Shown here piece after piece: positions 44,649 through 54,752 of a stretch of 64,000 bases of DNA (its first letter is position 1; every line of letters starts with the position of its first letter). Origin of the DNA: Marinitoga aeolica (GTDB lineage Bacteria > Thermotogota > Thermotogae > Petrotogales > Petrotogaceae). The translations under genes were made by a program, and so were the position numbers. Location: assembly GCF_029910535.1 (NCBI RefSeq), contig NZ_CP069362.1:1798001-1862000 (forward strand). Direction: 5' to 3'. The notes under the pieces were generated by a model. The model was not told the origin of the DNA, ran no database searches, and was given only the letters and a program-made list of their open reading frames with translations.

Positions 44649-45418
44649 CAAATCACTTCCTTTTTATCTTTATTGACTTCAGAAGCAATTAAATTGTATA
44701 CATAGTCTATTAAATCAGATTCATTTTCGTATTCTTTAGGATCTATTGCTTTAAATATTTTAACTTTAATTTTATGAGGCTTTATTAAATGCTCACCTTT
44801 TTTATTCATATAATAAGTTCCATCAATAGAAACAGGGACTATTTTAATACCATATCTATAGGGTATCATTAAAGACCCTTTTTTAAATTTTTTTACATTT
44901 CCATCTAAAGTTCTTGTTCCTTCAGGGAAAAGTGCTAATTTTCTGCCTTCTAATAATTTTTTTCTTAACTCCCTTAAAGCTTTTGCTGCCTGAGAAGGAT
45001 TTTTTCTATCAATAAAAACTGAACCTAATGATTTAATAAAAGAAGATATAATTGGAGCTTTTTCTAATTCTTTTTTAGCTATAAACCCAACAGGATGAAC
45101 ATATCCTATAATTAGGGGGATATCAAATAAACTTTGATGATTTGCTACAACTATATAAGGGCTGTTTTCTAATTCTCTCAAGTCTATTTCTTTTTCCACA
45201 TCAACTTTTATTCCCATTAATTTAAAAGATCTTTTACCAAAATTATAAACCACTTTCCTTAAATATCTCTCTGAAATGTTTTCTCCTTTTATTAATTTCA
45301 ATAATTTTGAAATTAATAAAACTATAGAACCGTATATTACAACATATCCTAAAAAACCTATGTAAAACCATATAGTTAATAAAATGGTATGTATATAAAA
45401 AATTATTTTTTTCATCAT
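44648..45418 (-). CDS. plsC: 1-acyl-sn-glycerol-3-phosphate acyltransferase
   Basis: 256 residues. An N-terminal membrane helix (about 5-35) is followed by the acyltransferase blocks: VVANHQSLFDIPLI (HX4D, catalytic), GSVFIDRKN (block II), LALFPEGTRTLDG (block III) and VPVSIDGTYYM (block IV). It makes phosphatidic acid from lysophosphatidic acid at the inner membrane. The start overlaps the thiI stop (ATGA) after GAGGTG; a second ATG follows directly, so either may be used. Confidence 0.94.
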   Translation of the reverse strand: MMKKIIFYIHTILLTIWFYIGFLGYVVIYGSIVLLISKLLKLIKGENISERYLRKVVYNFGKRSFKLMGIKVDVEKEIDLRELENSPYIVVANHQSLFDIPLIIGYVHPVGFIAKKELEKAPIISSFIKSLGSVFIDRKNPSQAAKALRELRKKLLEGRKLALFPEGTRTLDGNVKKFKKGSLMIPYRYGIKIVPVSIDGTYYMNKKGEHLIKPHKIKVKIFKAIDPKEYENESDLIDYVYNLIASEVNKDKKEVI

Positions 45419-46632
45419 AACACCTCATTATCAGAAAAAATATAATTTTCGAGTACTCTACCATTTTTTATTACATAAACCAAACTCTTATTTAAAACAT
45501 CATTTTCTAGTTTTTCTAAATCATTTATTCTTTCCTCATATTTTTTTAATTTATCACTGTAAGATTTGGTAGCAGGATTTTTAGGTAAAAATGCTACACA
45601 GCTATCCTTATAAGGCCATATTGAAATATCATAAGTGCCTATTTCTTGAGATTTATTAACTATTTCCAGTTTTTCATATCCCACTAAAGGTCTTAAAATT
45701 AACATATTAGTTGCGTCTGATATGGTTATCATATTTTCCAATGTTTGAGAAGCCACCTGGCCTAAATTTTCTCCTGTGATTAAAGCCTGGCTGTTGGTAT
45801 GTTTAGCTAACTTAGAAGCTATTCTTAGCATGGATCTTCTTTGTAAAATCAAAGAATAACTTTCCACATTTAAATTTTTAATTGCAATTTGAACATCTGT
45901 AAAAGGTATAATATAATGATAAAATTTAAATGGGTAATATTCACTCAATTTTTTACTTAATTCAATTAATTTCATTATTGTTTTTTCATTATTACTTGGG
46001 GGGCTATAAAAAGAAATTGCATTTAATTTCATTCCACGTTTCATCATTATCCATGCAGCAACTGGACTGTCAATTCCGCCAGATAGCATTATACTTGCTT
46101 TTCCTCCGGCGCCAACGGGATATCCTGCGAAACATTCTATATTTTCAAAGTAAACAAAGGATACTTCATGTCTAATTTCAACTCTAATTAAATAATCTGG
46201 ATTATGAACATCTACAGATAAATTTGGAAACTCTTTTAAAATATCTGCACCAAGATTTTTATTTAGATCGAAACTTCTAATAGGAAAAAATTTATCGGTT
46301 CTTCTCGCGTCTATTTTGAAGGAACCAGAAATTATATTTTTGTTTTTTAATAATTTTATTATGTTATTTTTTATATCTTCATAATCCTTTTTTACTTCTA
46401 TAGCTGGAGATATGGATTTAATACCAAAAACTTTTTTTAAAGAATTTAACATAGTTTCATCTATTTTCTCATTTTCTTTAGGAGTTACTATAATTCTTCC
46501 GTATATTTTTTTAGCATTTACTTTATGGTTCAATTGAAGAACTATGTTATTCATTAGCTTACTTTCAAACACTTTTCTGTTTTTGCCCTTTGTACCAATT
46601 TCACTATATTTTATCACAACAAAATCATACAC
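45415..46632 (-). CDS. thiI: tRNA 4-thiouridine synthetase ThiI
   Basis: 405 residues. It has an N-terminal ferredoxin-like and THUMP region (KYSEIGTKGKNRKVFE, up to about 165), then the PP-loop AANH domain with IMLSGGIDSPVAAWIMMKRG and ITGENLGQVASQTLENM. The C-terminal rhodanese domain found in E. coli ThiI is absent, as in many Gram-positive and Thermotogota proteins, so sulfur must come by another route. The start is GTG at 46632 after GAGGAGGA. It leads the six-gene overlapping minus-strand operon. Confidence 0.95.
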   Translation of the reverse strand: MYDFVVIKYSEIGTKGKNRKVFESKLMNNIVLQLNHKVNAKKIYGRIIVTPKENEKIDETMLNSLKKVFGIKSISPAIEVKKDYEDIKNNIIKLLKNKNIISGSFKIDARRTDKFFPIRSFDLNKNLGADILKEFPNLSVDVHNPDYLIRVEIRHEVSFVYFENIECFAGYPVGAGGKASIMLSGGIDSPVAAWIMMKRGMKLNAISFYSPPSNNEKTIMKLIELSKKLSEYYPFKFYHYIIPFTDVQIAIKNLNVESYSLILQRRSMLRIASKLAKHTNSQALITGENLGQVASQTLENMITISDATNMLILRPLVGYEKLEIVNKSQEIGTYDISIWPYKDSCVAFLPKNPATKSYSDKLKKYEERINDLEKLENDVLNKSLVYVIKNGRVLENYIFSDNEVL

Positions 46633-46659
46633 TTTTATTCCTCCTCTATGTATATTATA

Positions 46660-47508
46660 CTATACTTTTAATTTTTCAAAACCTTGTCCAAAAACTCCTG
46701 CTGCAGAAGACATTGAAATAAATGCATTTTTATCATGTTTTTTGATAATTTTTAAAACAATAGGTAGTTCTTTTCTTTTTATAATAGTTAAAATAATATT
46801 TTTATTTTCTTTTGTGTACCATCCTGTACCTTGTATGACGGTAACGCCTCTTCCAAGTGTTTTTGTGATTTCATCTGCAATATAACCATAGGATTCAGAA
46901 AAAACAAATAATTGAACAGAAGACTTTCTACCCTCTAAAACAAGATCGGTTGCATATCCTGCTATTGCCATAGTTACATAACCATATATAATTTTTTCAA
47001 AAGAACCAAAAATGAAAATTGAACTACCAATAATTATTATATCAAATAGAAACATGGTTCTTCCTGGACTAACATTTTTATATTTATTTATGATCATCAC
47101 AATTATTTCCGTGCCGCCAGTAGTGCCTCCGGCCAAAAATACGATTCCAATCCCAGTTCCTAATAATATACCTCCAATTACGGTTGATAAAAATTCATCA
47201 TAAATAATTGGAGAGTGGAAATAACCTTGTAAAAAAGTAATAAAAAAACTTGAACTTGCTATTCCATATATAGTTTTAAACCCAAATGATTTCCCAATTA
47301 TTTTCATTGCTGCATATAATAAGACTATATTCATTAATAAATAACTTATACCTACTGGGATTCCAGTAACATAATAAATCATTGTACCTATTCCGCTTAA
47401 TCCACCACCCACAATTTTCCATGGAATCAAAAATAGAGTCCAACCTATAGCATTAATAAAGGTTCCAGAAGTAATAAAAAAAAGTTCCTTTATAGTTTCT
47501 TTTTTCAA
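46660..47508 (-). CDS. YitT-family membrane protein (DUF161/DUF2179)
   Basis: About 282 residues from TTG 47508, which has AAAGGAG eight bases upstream; a TTG at 47526 would overlap that site. Five or six membrane helices fill the first 200 residues (GTFINAIGWTLFLIPWKIVGGGLSGIGTMIYY and GGTTGGTEIIVMII). The C-terminal DUF2179 domain starts at VQLFVFSESYGYIADEI and includes GRGVTVIQGTGWYTKENKNIILTII. The family function is not established; the soluble domain may bind a small ligand. The gene lies 27 bases upstream of thiI, so it may be read with it. Confidence 0.9.
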   Translation of the reverse strand: MKKETIKELFFITSGTFINAIGWTLFLIPWKIVGGGLSGIGTMIYYVTGIPVGISYLLMNIVLLYAAMKIIGKSFGFKTIYGIASSSFFITFLQGYFHSPIIYDEFLSTVIGGILLGTGIGIVFLAGGTTGGTEIIVMIINKYKNVSPGRTMFLFDIIIIGSSIFIFGSFEKIIYGYVTMAIAGYATDLVLEGRKSSVQLFVFSESYGYIADEITKTLGRGVTVIQGTGWYTKENKNIILTIIKRKELPIVLKIIKKHDKNAFISMSSAAGVFGQGFEKLKV

Positions 47509-47665
47509 TTCAAAGTCTCCTTTCAAATTAATTATAACTAATTATATCAAAATAATTTTAATTTACGGGTATTATTGTTAAAAATTTTTGATTTTTATAG
47601 TATAATATAAATAGTTATAATGTTTTTTCTAAAATTTTCTGCTTTTTTCATTGAGGAGTGATTAT

Positions 47666-50419
47666 ATGATAAATGAATTATTAAAAAATTTTTCTAATGA
47701 AAAACCATCAAATTTATTAAAAACAATATTAAATGATACAGCAAAAAGTTTGTCGAAAAAATTTAATAGAGATATATTTATATTTATTCATGAACCTCCA
47801 AGAAATTTAATTAAATTATTGGGCGCATCAAAAAATTGTGAAGCTGTTGAGAAATTTAAAATATATTTTCCTGATAATAAAGGATTATATGAAGACTTAA
47901 TGGAAAGAAAAACACGTAAGATTACAATAGATGAATATGAAGAGTTGAAATGTCTAAATGTAGAAAATATTTATTTAATGCCAATTGTTTTAAATGGTTC
48001 ATTAATAGGTGCTTTTGGTGTGCCAGATGAATTTGAAGGAGAAAAATTAAAAGAATTTTATAATGAAACAGAAAGTTACGGAATCATATTAAAATTAACG
48101 ATGGAATTTCTTGTATTAGAAGAAACAAGAAATAGATTAGAATATATAGAAGAAATTACGGATTTATTTGAAAATATTCTTGATGAAAATACTCTGATGA
48201 GAAGAACAATGGAAACAATAAAAAACATGTTACATGCTCAGGGACTATTATTATGGAAAATTGAAGGGAATAAATTAATTTTAAAAGAATATATAGGTTT
48301 TTCAGAAGAAGATATCAAAAAAAATATATTGGACGATACACTTTCGCTTGAAGGACTATGTAAAAAAAATAAAAAACCATTTTTGGTTGTGGGAAAGAGT
48401 AGATTTGAAAAGTTTGATGTTCCGCTTAATACTGAAATATTATCAGCACTCTATGCGCCAATAATAATTGATAATATTGAATATGGCATAGTAAGTGTAT
48501 ATAATCGTAAAGAAGGATTTGGATTCAGACCATATAAGCATTTTGATAATTTTGATTTATCTTCACTGAGAAATATTACAAGAAGATTAGGATTGGCATT
48601 GAGTAGAATATATCTTTATGATAAATTAAAAGATGAGATTGAGAAATTAATTACATTAAAAAAGAACCACGAAAATTTAATTAAAATCCAAAGAGAACAT
48701 CTGGATAAATTGAATTCATTACATAAAATCAGTCAGGCTGTTAGATCAACATTTGATAAAAACAATGCAGTAAAAATAATGTTAATGGGGTTAACAAGTG
48801 TTAGAGGATTGAAGTTTAATAGAGCACTATATCTTGAAAGAGATAGAACTCGAGGTATTTTAATTCCGAAAATTTGGGTTGGACCGTCTGACGATGAAAA
48901 TGTTGAAGCTATATGGAAAGAGGCAAATAAAAGAGCATTAAAATATGGAGATATTGTTCAGTATTTAAGAGAAGAAGCTATACAGTTACCTTCTAATAAC
49001 AAATTAACACAAAATGTAAAAAATAAAATAATCGTGTATAAGGGTCAAACAATTTTAGAAAGAGCTGTAACGAAAAAGCATATAATTCATGTTGTTCCAC
49101 AAATGATTAAATTGAAAAATGATGAGCTTCAATATCTTTATGACATAATAAAATATGATGAATTTGTAATTATACCAATAACTGGGAAATGGGAAACAAA
49201 AGGTGTAGTTATAGCAGATAACAAATTTACTGGTCAGGAAATTACTTCTGTTGATATTGAAATATTAAGATTATTTCAAGATAGTATAGGACTTTCAATA
49301 GAAACTATTGAAAATTACGAAGAATTGAAAGATAAAACCAAATCTTTGGAAGAACAAAAAAATTTGATAGATTTTTATAGAAGATTTAATGAAAATATTT
49401 TACAAAACCTTGCACTTGCTGTAATTGTTATAGACAGAAAAGGAAAGATTTTAGAATGGAATAAAAAAGCAGAGTTATTTTTTGACAAAAGCAGAGAACA
49501 AATTGTTGGAGAAAGTGCGGAAATATTAAAAGAAAAATTAGGAGTAGATGTTATTAATTCTATAGAAAGTATTTTTTTCACACGAGAAGAAATGAAGATG
49601 CCAAAATATGTAATATATCAGGGTAATGAAGAGAAAGTTTTTGACATTCAATTAGCTCCTTTATGGAATAGAGATCTGGATGTAATAGAAGGAGTTATTG
49701 TTACCTTTGATGATGTTACAGAAAATTATAAAATGGAAAAAGAGATCGCTCGAAGGGAAAAATTAGCAGCGATAGGAGAAATGACAGCCAGGGTGGCTCA
49801 TGAAATAAAAAATCCTTTAACTATAATTGGTGGATTTGTTAATAGAATGATGAAAAAATTAGATCAACCAGAAAAAATAAAACAATATTCTCATATTATT
49901 ATGGATGAATTATCGCATTTGGAAAGTATTGTTTCTGAAATATTGGAATTTAGTAGAGGGAGTAGAATACCTACTTTTGAATATATTGATATAAACTCTA
50001 TGATTAATGAAATTATATTGATGTATAGAGATTTTCTACATCAAAAAAATTTAGAGTTGAAATTTGAAAAAATGTTTGATAAAATAGATGTAAAATGTGA
50101 TAGAAGTAGAATAAAGCAAGTGCTAATTAATTTAATTAAAAATGCAATTGAAGCAACAAATGAAAAAAATTATATATATATAAAAACAGGTATTGAAAAT
50201 GATTACGTTTATTTTCAGATTGAAAATAATGGGGTTCCTATTCCGGAAGAAGAACAAAACAAAATTTTCTCGCCGTTTTTTACTACAAAGGTTCAAGGAA
50301 CAGGTTTAGGATTACCTATTTGTAAAAAAATAATAGAAGAAGAACATAAAGGTAAACTTTATTTAGTAAAATCAGATGAACAGTCTACTATTTTTAGGTT
50401 TGAATTACCTTTAAATTAA
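47666..50419 (+). CDS. Soluble sensor histidine kinase with GAF repeats and a PAS domain
   Basis: 917 residues from ATG 47666 after GAGGAGTG. No membrane helices are seen. Three GAF-like domains (about 20-150, 165-315 and 360-555; the third is larger and divergent) precede a PAS domain (about 575-690: LAVIVIDRKGKILEWNKKAELFF ... GVIVTFDDVTENYKMEKEI). The H-box is IGEMTARVAHEIKNPLTIIGGF, with the phospho-acceptor His near residue 710. HATPase_c shows LINLIKNAIEAT (N), FSPFFTTKVQGTGLGLPICKKII (F, G1/G2). It is followed 18 bases later by its likely response regulator. The ligand is unknown; the multi-GAF plan suggests several inputs. Confidence 0.92.
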   Translation: MINELLKNFSNEKPSNLLKTILNDTAKSLSKKFNRDIFIFIHEPPRNLIKLLGASKNCEAVEKFKIYFPDNKGLYEDLMERKTRKITIDEYEELKCLNVENIYLMPIVLNGSLIGAFGVPDEFEGEKLKEFYNETESYGIILKLTMEFLVLEETRNRLEYIEEITDLFENILDENTLMRRTMETIKNMLHAQGLLLWKIEGNKLILKEYIGFSEEDIKKNILDDTLSLEGLCKKNKKPFLVVGKSRFEKFDVPLNTEILSALYAPIIIDNIEYGIVSVYNRKEGFGFRPYKHFDNFDLSSLRNITRRLGLALSRIYLYDKLKDEIEKLITLKKNHENLIKIQREHLDKLNSLHKISQAVRSTFDKNNAVKIMLMGLTSVRGLKFNRALYLERDRTRGILIPKIWVGPSDDENVEAIWKEANKRALKYGDIVQYLREEAIQLPSNNKLTQNVKNKIIVYKGQTILERAVTKKHIIHVVPQMIKLKNDELQYLYDIIKYDEFVIIPITGKWETKGVVIADNKFTGQEITSVDIEILRLFQDSIGLSIETIENYEELKDKTKSLEEQKNLIDFYRRFNENILQNLALAVIVIDRKGKILEWNKKAELFFDKSREQIVGESAEILKEKLGVDVINSIESIFFTREEMKMPKYVIYQGNEEKVFDIQLAPLWNRDLDVIEGVIVTFDDVTENYKMEKEIARREKLAAIGEMTARVAHEIKNPLTIIGGFVNRMMKKLDQPEKIKQYSHIIMDELSHLESIVSEILEFSRGSRIPTFEYIDINSMINEIILMYRDFLHQKNLELKFEKMFDKIDVKCDRSRIKQVLINLIKNAIEATNEKNYIYIKTGIENDYVYFQIENNGVPIPEEEQNKIFSPFFTTKVQGTGLGLPICKKIIEEEHKGKLYLVKSDEQSTIFRFELPLN

Positions 50420-50437
50420 TTTTTGGGAGGGGTTAAC

Positions 50438-50794
50438 ATGGCAAGAATATTAATTGTCGATGATGAAGATAATATTAGGCTTTTATTAAAAGAAGAATTA
50501 GAAGATATAGGTCATGAAGTGGTTGAAGCAAATTGTGCAAAAAAAGCTTTAGAGATTTTGTCAAAAGATCAAAACTTTGATATTATTTCATTGGATATAG
50601 AAATGCCTGAAATGAATGGTTTGGAATTAGCTGCAGAAATTAGAAAAAAATATCCAAATAAAAAGATTATTTTAATGACAGCTTATAGCCATTATAAGAG
50701 TGATATGGCATCATGGGCAGCAGATGCTTATGTGGTAAAATCTTTAGATTTAACAGAATTCAAAGATACTATAAATAGACTTTTACAAATTTAG
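50438..50794 (+). CDS. Single-domain response regulator (REC only)
   Basis: 118 residues from ATG 50438 after GGGAGGGG. The receiver fold is complete: ILIVDDEDNIR (acidic pair), IISLDIEMPEMNGLEL (phospho-acceptor Asp near 53), ILMTAYSHY (Thr) and AYVVKSLDLTEF (Lys). There is no output domain, so it must act by protein contact, like CheY or Spo0F. It directly follows the kinase, its probable partner, and precedes ileS by 15 bases. Confidence 0.93.
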   Translation: MARILIVDDEDNIRLLLKEELEDIGHEVVEANCAKKALEILSKDQNFDIISLDIEMPEMNGLELAAEIRKKYPNKKIILMTAYSHYKSDMASWAADAYVVKSLDLTEFKDTINRLLQI

Positions 50795-50809
50795 TGGAGG
50801 TGCTTTACA

Positions 50810-53560
50810 TTGGATTATAAAGATACGTTGAATTTACCCAAAACATCATTTAAGATGAAGGCAAATTTAAAAAACAAAGAACCAGAAACATTAAAAAAAT
50901 GGGAAGAAATGAATCTTGAGCATTATGTTAGAAAAGAAAGAGAAAATGCTCCTACATATATTTTGCATGATGGACCTCCATATGCAAACGGACATATTCA
51001 TTTAGGGCATGCTTTAAATAAAGTGTTAAAAGATATAGTAGTTAAATATAAAACAATGCAAGGATATAATGCTCCGTATGTACCAGGATGGGATACACAT
51101 GGGCTTCCAATTGAACACAAGGTTACTACGGATTTAGGTGAAAAAGCAAAAACAATGTCAAAACTTGAAATAAGAAAATTATGTGAAGATTATGCTTTAA
51201 ACTTTGTAAATATTCAAAAAGAAGAATTCAAAAGACTTGGAGTTAGAGGAGATTGGGAAAATCCATATGTTACTTTAAAACCAGAATATGAAGCTAAGGT
51301 ATTGGAAATATTGAAAAAAATGGTAGAGGATGGAAATGTATTTAGAAATAAAAAACCTATATATTGGTGTCCAAGTTGTGAAACAGCTTTAGCTGAAGCA
51401 GAAATAGAATATCATGATCATACTTCTCATTCAATATATGTAAAATTTGAAATGATCGATGAACCAAATACTTTTGTTGTTATATGGACAACAACACCAT
51501 GGACATTACCAGCAAATGTTGCAATAGCTGTTCATCCTGATTTTGATTATGTAAAGGTAAAAGTAGGAGAAGAAAAATGGATTTTAGCAAAAGGACTATT
51601 GGATAATTTATTAAAGGTTGCTGAAGTTAGTGAATATGAAATAGTGGATGAATTTAAAGGTAAAGAACTTGAATACAAAAAAACAAAACATCCATTTATG
51701 GATAGAGAATCATTGATAGTATTAGCTGATTATGTAACTCTTGAAGATGGTACAGGATGTGTTCATACAGCTCCCGGTCATGGTGCTGAGGACTATCAAA
51801 CGGGTTTAAAATATAACCTTCCAATTTTATCACCTGTAAATCATGAAGGTGTGTTTACAGAAGAAGCTGGAAAATATAAAGGGTTGCACATTTGGAAAGG
51901 TAATAAAATTATAATAAATGATTTAAAAGAATCTGGCCATTTAATTGCTCAAACAGATATTAGACATTCATACCCACATTGTTGGAGATGTAAAAACCCT
52001 GTTATTTTTAGAGCAACAGAGCAATGGTTTATCTCTGTAGATAAAAATAATTTAAGAGAAAAAGCTTTAAAAGAAATTAAAAAAGTAAATTGGATTCCAG
52101 ATTGGGGAGAAAATAGAATTACTGCAATGGTTCAAGATAGACCAGATTGGTGTATATCCAGACAAAGAGCTTGGGGAATCCCAATCCCTGCATTATATTG
52201 TGAAGATTGTGGAGAAACATTCTTAGATCCTAATGTATTAGATAATGTAATTAATATAGTAGAAAAAGAAGGAACAAATGCATGGTATGAAAGACCTGTT
52301 GAAGACTTCTTACCCGAAGGATACAAGTGTCCAAAATGTGGCGGGACACATTTCAAAAAAGAAGAAGATATTTTAGATGTATGGATTGATTCTGGATCAT
52401 CATGGGATGCTGTAGTAAATGTTAGAGATGATTTGAAAAAATATCCTGTAGATTTATATTTAGAAGGTACTGATCAACACAGAGGTTGGTTCCAAAGTTC
52501 ATTATTCTTATCTGTAGCAAAAAATGGAATTGCTCCATATGAAACAGTTTTAACTCATGGTTTTATTAAGGATAAAGATGGAAAGAAAATGTCAAAATCA
52601 TTAGGTAACGTCATTAGCCCATTTGATGTTATAGACCAATATGGTGCTGATATATTAAGATTATGGGTAGCTTCCAGTGATTATAGAGGAGATATTAGAG
52701 TATCCTTCGATATCTTAAAACAACAAACTGAAGTATATAGAAAATATAGAAATACCATAAGATTTTTATTAGGTAATACATCAGATTTTAATCCTGAAAC
52801 AGATGCAGTTCCTTATGAAGAGATGGAAGAATTGGATAAATGGGCATTAATGAAAATTCATCAATTAATAGAAAAAGTTACTGAAGCCTATGAGAAATAT
52901 GAATTTTTCAGAGTTCACCATTTAATAAGTAACTTCTGTACAGTAGAGATGAGCTCTATATACTTAGATATAATAAAAGATAGGGTATATACAGAACTAC
53001 CAAAATCAAGATTAAGAAGATCAGCTCAAACAGTTATGTACGAAGCATTAGTAGCATTAACAAAACTTATGGTTCCATTATTGGCATTTACAACAGAAGA
53101 AATTTATTCATATTTACCAACTAAAAAATATGAAACTGTTCAGTTAGAAGAATGGCCAAAAGTTAATGAAAAATATTTCGATAAAGGATTAGAAGAAAAA
53201 TGGAATAAAATATTCCAATTAAGAGAAGATATAACTAAAGCTTTAGAGGAAAAGAGAAGAGAAAAATTCATTGGTCATCCATTAGATGCTAAAATAATTG
53301 TTGAACCAAAATCTGAAGAATTAAAAGAAATATTAGGCGCATATGATCCATATTTTGTAGCAGACTTATTTATTACTTCTCAATTTGAGTTAGGAACAGT
53401 TGATGAAGGATACGAAGGTGAATATGCTAAAATAAAAGTAGTAAAAGCTGAAGGTAAAAAATGTGAAAGATGTTGGAAAATTCATCCAGAAGTTGGAAAA
53501 AATGAAAAATATCCAGATGCATGTCCAAGATGTGCCAATGTATTAGAAAAACTAAAATAA
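50810..53560 (+). CDS. ileS: Isoleucyl-tRNA synthetase
   Basis: 916 residues. A class I synthetase with HIGH-type [16 protein letters not shown] (about 57-72) and KMSKSLGN (about 598-605). The editing domain (CP1, about 195-395) has [21 protein letters not shown] and [16 protein letters not shown]. The C-terminal zinc finger keeps CERCW ... CPRC. Another CxxC pair ([14 protein letters not shown]) lies in the CP region. It is the typical bacterial form. The start is TTG at 50810 after GGAGGTG. No T-box leader is present; expression is probably shared with the kinase/regulator pair. Confidence 0.97.
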   Translation: MDYKDTLNLPKTSFKMKANLKNKEPETLKKWEEMNLEHYVRKERENAPTYILHDGPPYANGHIHLGHALNKVLKDIVVKYKTMQGYNAPYVPGWDTHGLPIEHKVTTDLGEKAKTMSKLEIRKLCEDYALNFVNIQKEEFKRLGVRGDWENPYVTLKPEYEAKVLEILKKMVEDGNVFRNKKPIYWCPSCETALAEAEIEYHDHTSHSIYVKFEMIDEPNTFVVIWTTTPWTLPANVAIAVHPDFDYVKVKVGEEKWILAKGLLDNLLKVAEVSEYEIVDEFKGKELEYKKTKHPFMDRESLIVLADYVTLEDGTGCVHTAPGHGAEDYQTGLKYNLPILSPVNHEGVFTEEAGKYKGLHIWKGNKIIINDLKESGHLIAQTDIRHSYPHCWRCKNPVIFRATEQWFISVDKNNLREKALKEIKKVNWIPDWGENRITAMVQDRPDWCISRQRAWGIPIPALYCEDCGETFLDPNVLDNVINIVEKEGTNAWYERPVEDFLPEGYKCPKCGGTHFKKEEDILDVWIDSGSSWDAVVNVRDDLKKYPVDLYLEGTDQHRGWFQSSLFLSVAKNGIAPYETVLTHGFIKDKDGKKMSKSLGNVISPFDVIDQYGADILRLWVASSDYRGDIRVSFDILKQQTEVYRKYRNTIRFLLGNTSDFNPETDAVPYEEMEELDKWALMKIHQLIEKVTEAYEKYEFFRVHHLISNFCTVEMSSIYLDIIKDRVYTELPKSRLRRSAQTVMYEALVALTKLMVPLLAFTTEEIYSYLPTKKYETVQLEEWPKVNEKYFDKGLEEKWNKIFQLREDITKALEEKRREKFIGHPLDAKIIVEPKSEELKEILGAYDPYFVADLFITSQFELGTVDEGYEGEYAKIKVVKAEGKKCERCWKIHPEVGKNEKYPDACPRCANVLEKLK

Positions 53561-53572
53561 TATAAAGAATAT

Positions 53573-53606
53573 AAAAAGTGCTGCATTATAAGCAGCACTT
53601 TTTTTA
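53573..53606 (+). terminator. Rho-independent terminator of ileS
   Basis: A 12-bp stem, AAAAAGTGCTGC (53573-53584) with GCAGCACTTTTT (53592-53603), with a 7-base loop and T-run; possibly bidirectional for the convergent prmC unit. Confidence 0.9.
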
Positions 53607-53628
53607 AAATAAATATTTTTAAGTAAGT

Positions 53629-54456
53629 TTATTTATTTGGTAATTTTTCAACAAATCTTTTTACCCCGAATGAATCTTTATAAACTTTTATAATACCAAA
53701 TTTAGATAAGATTTTAACAGTTTTATCTATATTAAACTCTGTTGTTTCAAATAAAAAGTGTTTGGATTTCAAGATTTCAGGATAATTATTTGATAGTTTA
53801 TAAAAGAAATCTTGACCGTCTTCACCAGCTTCAAGGGCTATTTTGGGTTCGTATTTTAAAGCAGAATTTTTATCAAAAAAATCTTTTTCTACATAAGGAG
53901 GATTAGATACAATAAACTCTATATTATTAAGTATATTATTAGGGACATTTTCAAAAATATCACTTTGTATAAACTTTATATTTACATTATGATTTTTAGC
54001 ATTTTTTTCTGCAACTTCTAATGCTTCTTTTGAAATATCCACTCCATAAATTGTAGAGTCTGAAAATATTTTTTTTAAAATAATAGCAATAACTCCACTT
54101 CCAGTACCTATATCCATGATATATTTATAATTATTTTTTATTATTATATCTTTTGCAATATTTATTAAATCTTCAGTTTCTATTCTTGGTATTAGTACGT
54201 TGTTATCAACATAAAATCCATAGTTATAAAAAATAACTTTATTTGTTATATATTCAAGTGGATAGTCATCCAAAATAATTTTTTTTAATTTATTTAATGT
54301 ATTTTCAGAAATAATAAAATCTTTTTCTATTAAAATATTGGAAAGATTTATGTTTTCTATTTCAGAAATTACTTTTGCAACAAAATAAAGGGGATTATTA
54401 ATCCCCTTTTTAATAAAAATATTTTTATATTCCTTGATAATTTCTTTTAATGTCAT
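53629..54456 (-). CDS. prmC: Peptide chain release factor N5-glutamine methyltransferase
   Basis: 275 residues. The N-terminal helical domain recognises release factors (up to about 85). IPRIETEDLI is the PrmC-specific loop, YIMDIGTGSGVIAIIL the SAM site, and FIVSNPPYVEKDFF the NPPY active site that holds the Gln of the GGQ motif. The start overlaps the DUF59 gene stop by four bases. It is the last gene of a minus-strand run from rnhB. Confidence 0.95.
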   Translation of the reverse strand: MTLKEIIKEYKNIFIKKGINNPLYFVAKVISEIENINLSNILIEKDFIISENTLNKLKKIILDDYPLEYITNKVIFYNYGFYVDNNVLIPRIETEDLINIAKDIIIKNNYKYIMDIGTGSGVIAIILKKIFSDSTIYGVDISKEALEVAEKNAKNHNVNIKFIQSDIFENVPNNILNNIEFIVSNPPYVEKDFFDKNSALKYEPKIALEAGEDGQDFFYKLSNNYPEILKSKHFLFETTEFNIDKTVKILSKFGIIKVYKDSFGVKRFVEKLPNK

Positions 54457-54752
54457 ATTCCTAAAATTGTTCTTACCTCATCTGAAGCTTTTGAAGGATC
54501 CCATGGTGGATCAAAAGTTAATTCAACATTAACACTATTAACTCCTTCAATAGAACCCACTTTATTTTTTGCATCTTCAGTTATGAATCCTGCTAAAGGG
54601 CACATAGGGGTTGTTAATGTCATTAATACATGTACGTTATTTTCTTCATCTATATTAACATCGTAGATAAGCCCTAATGAAACAACATCAAATCCAACTT
54701 CCATATCATATACATTTTTTAATGCATCCATCACTTGTTCTTTAGTTACCAT
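54453..54752 (-). CDS. DUF59/MIP18-family metal-sulfur cluster assembly factor
   Basis: 99 residues from ATG 54752, nine bases after AAAGGAG; an ATG three codons earlier touches the ribosome site. LKNVYDMEVGFDVVSLGLIYDV is the family start; TLTTPMCPLAGFI has the conserved Cys region, and VNVELTFDPPWDPSKAS closes the domain. The family (SufT, PaaD, MIP18) helps to mature Fe-S proteins. No other Suf genes are adjacent. It overlaps the SurA-like gene by 11 bases. Confidence 0.93.
   Translation of the reverse strand: MVTKEQVMDALKNVYDMEVGFDVVSLGLIYDVNIDEENNVHVLMTLTTPMCPLAGFITEDAKNKVGSIEGVNSVNVELTFDPPWDPSKASDEVRTILGI

Noticed and set aside
50795-50809. T-box leader before ileS
   Set aside because: Only 15 bases separate ileS from the response regulator; there is no room for a T-box.
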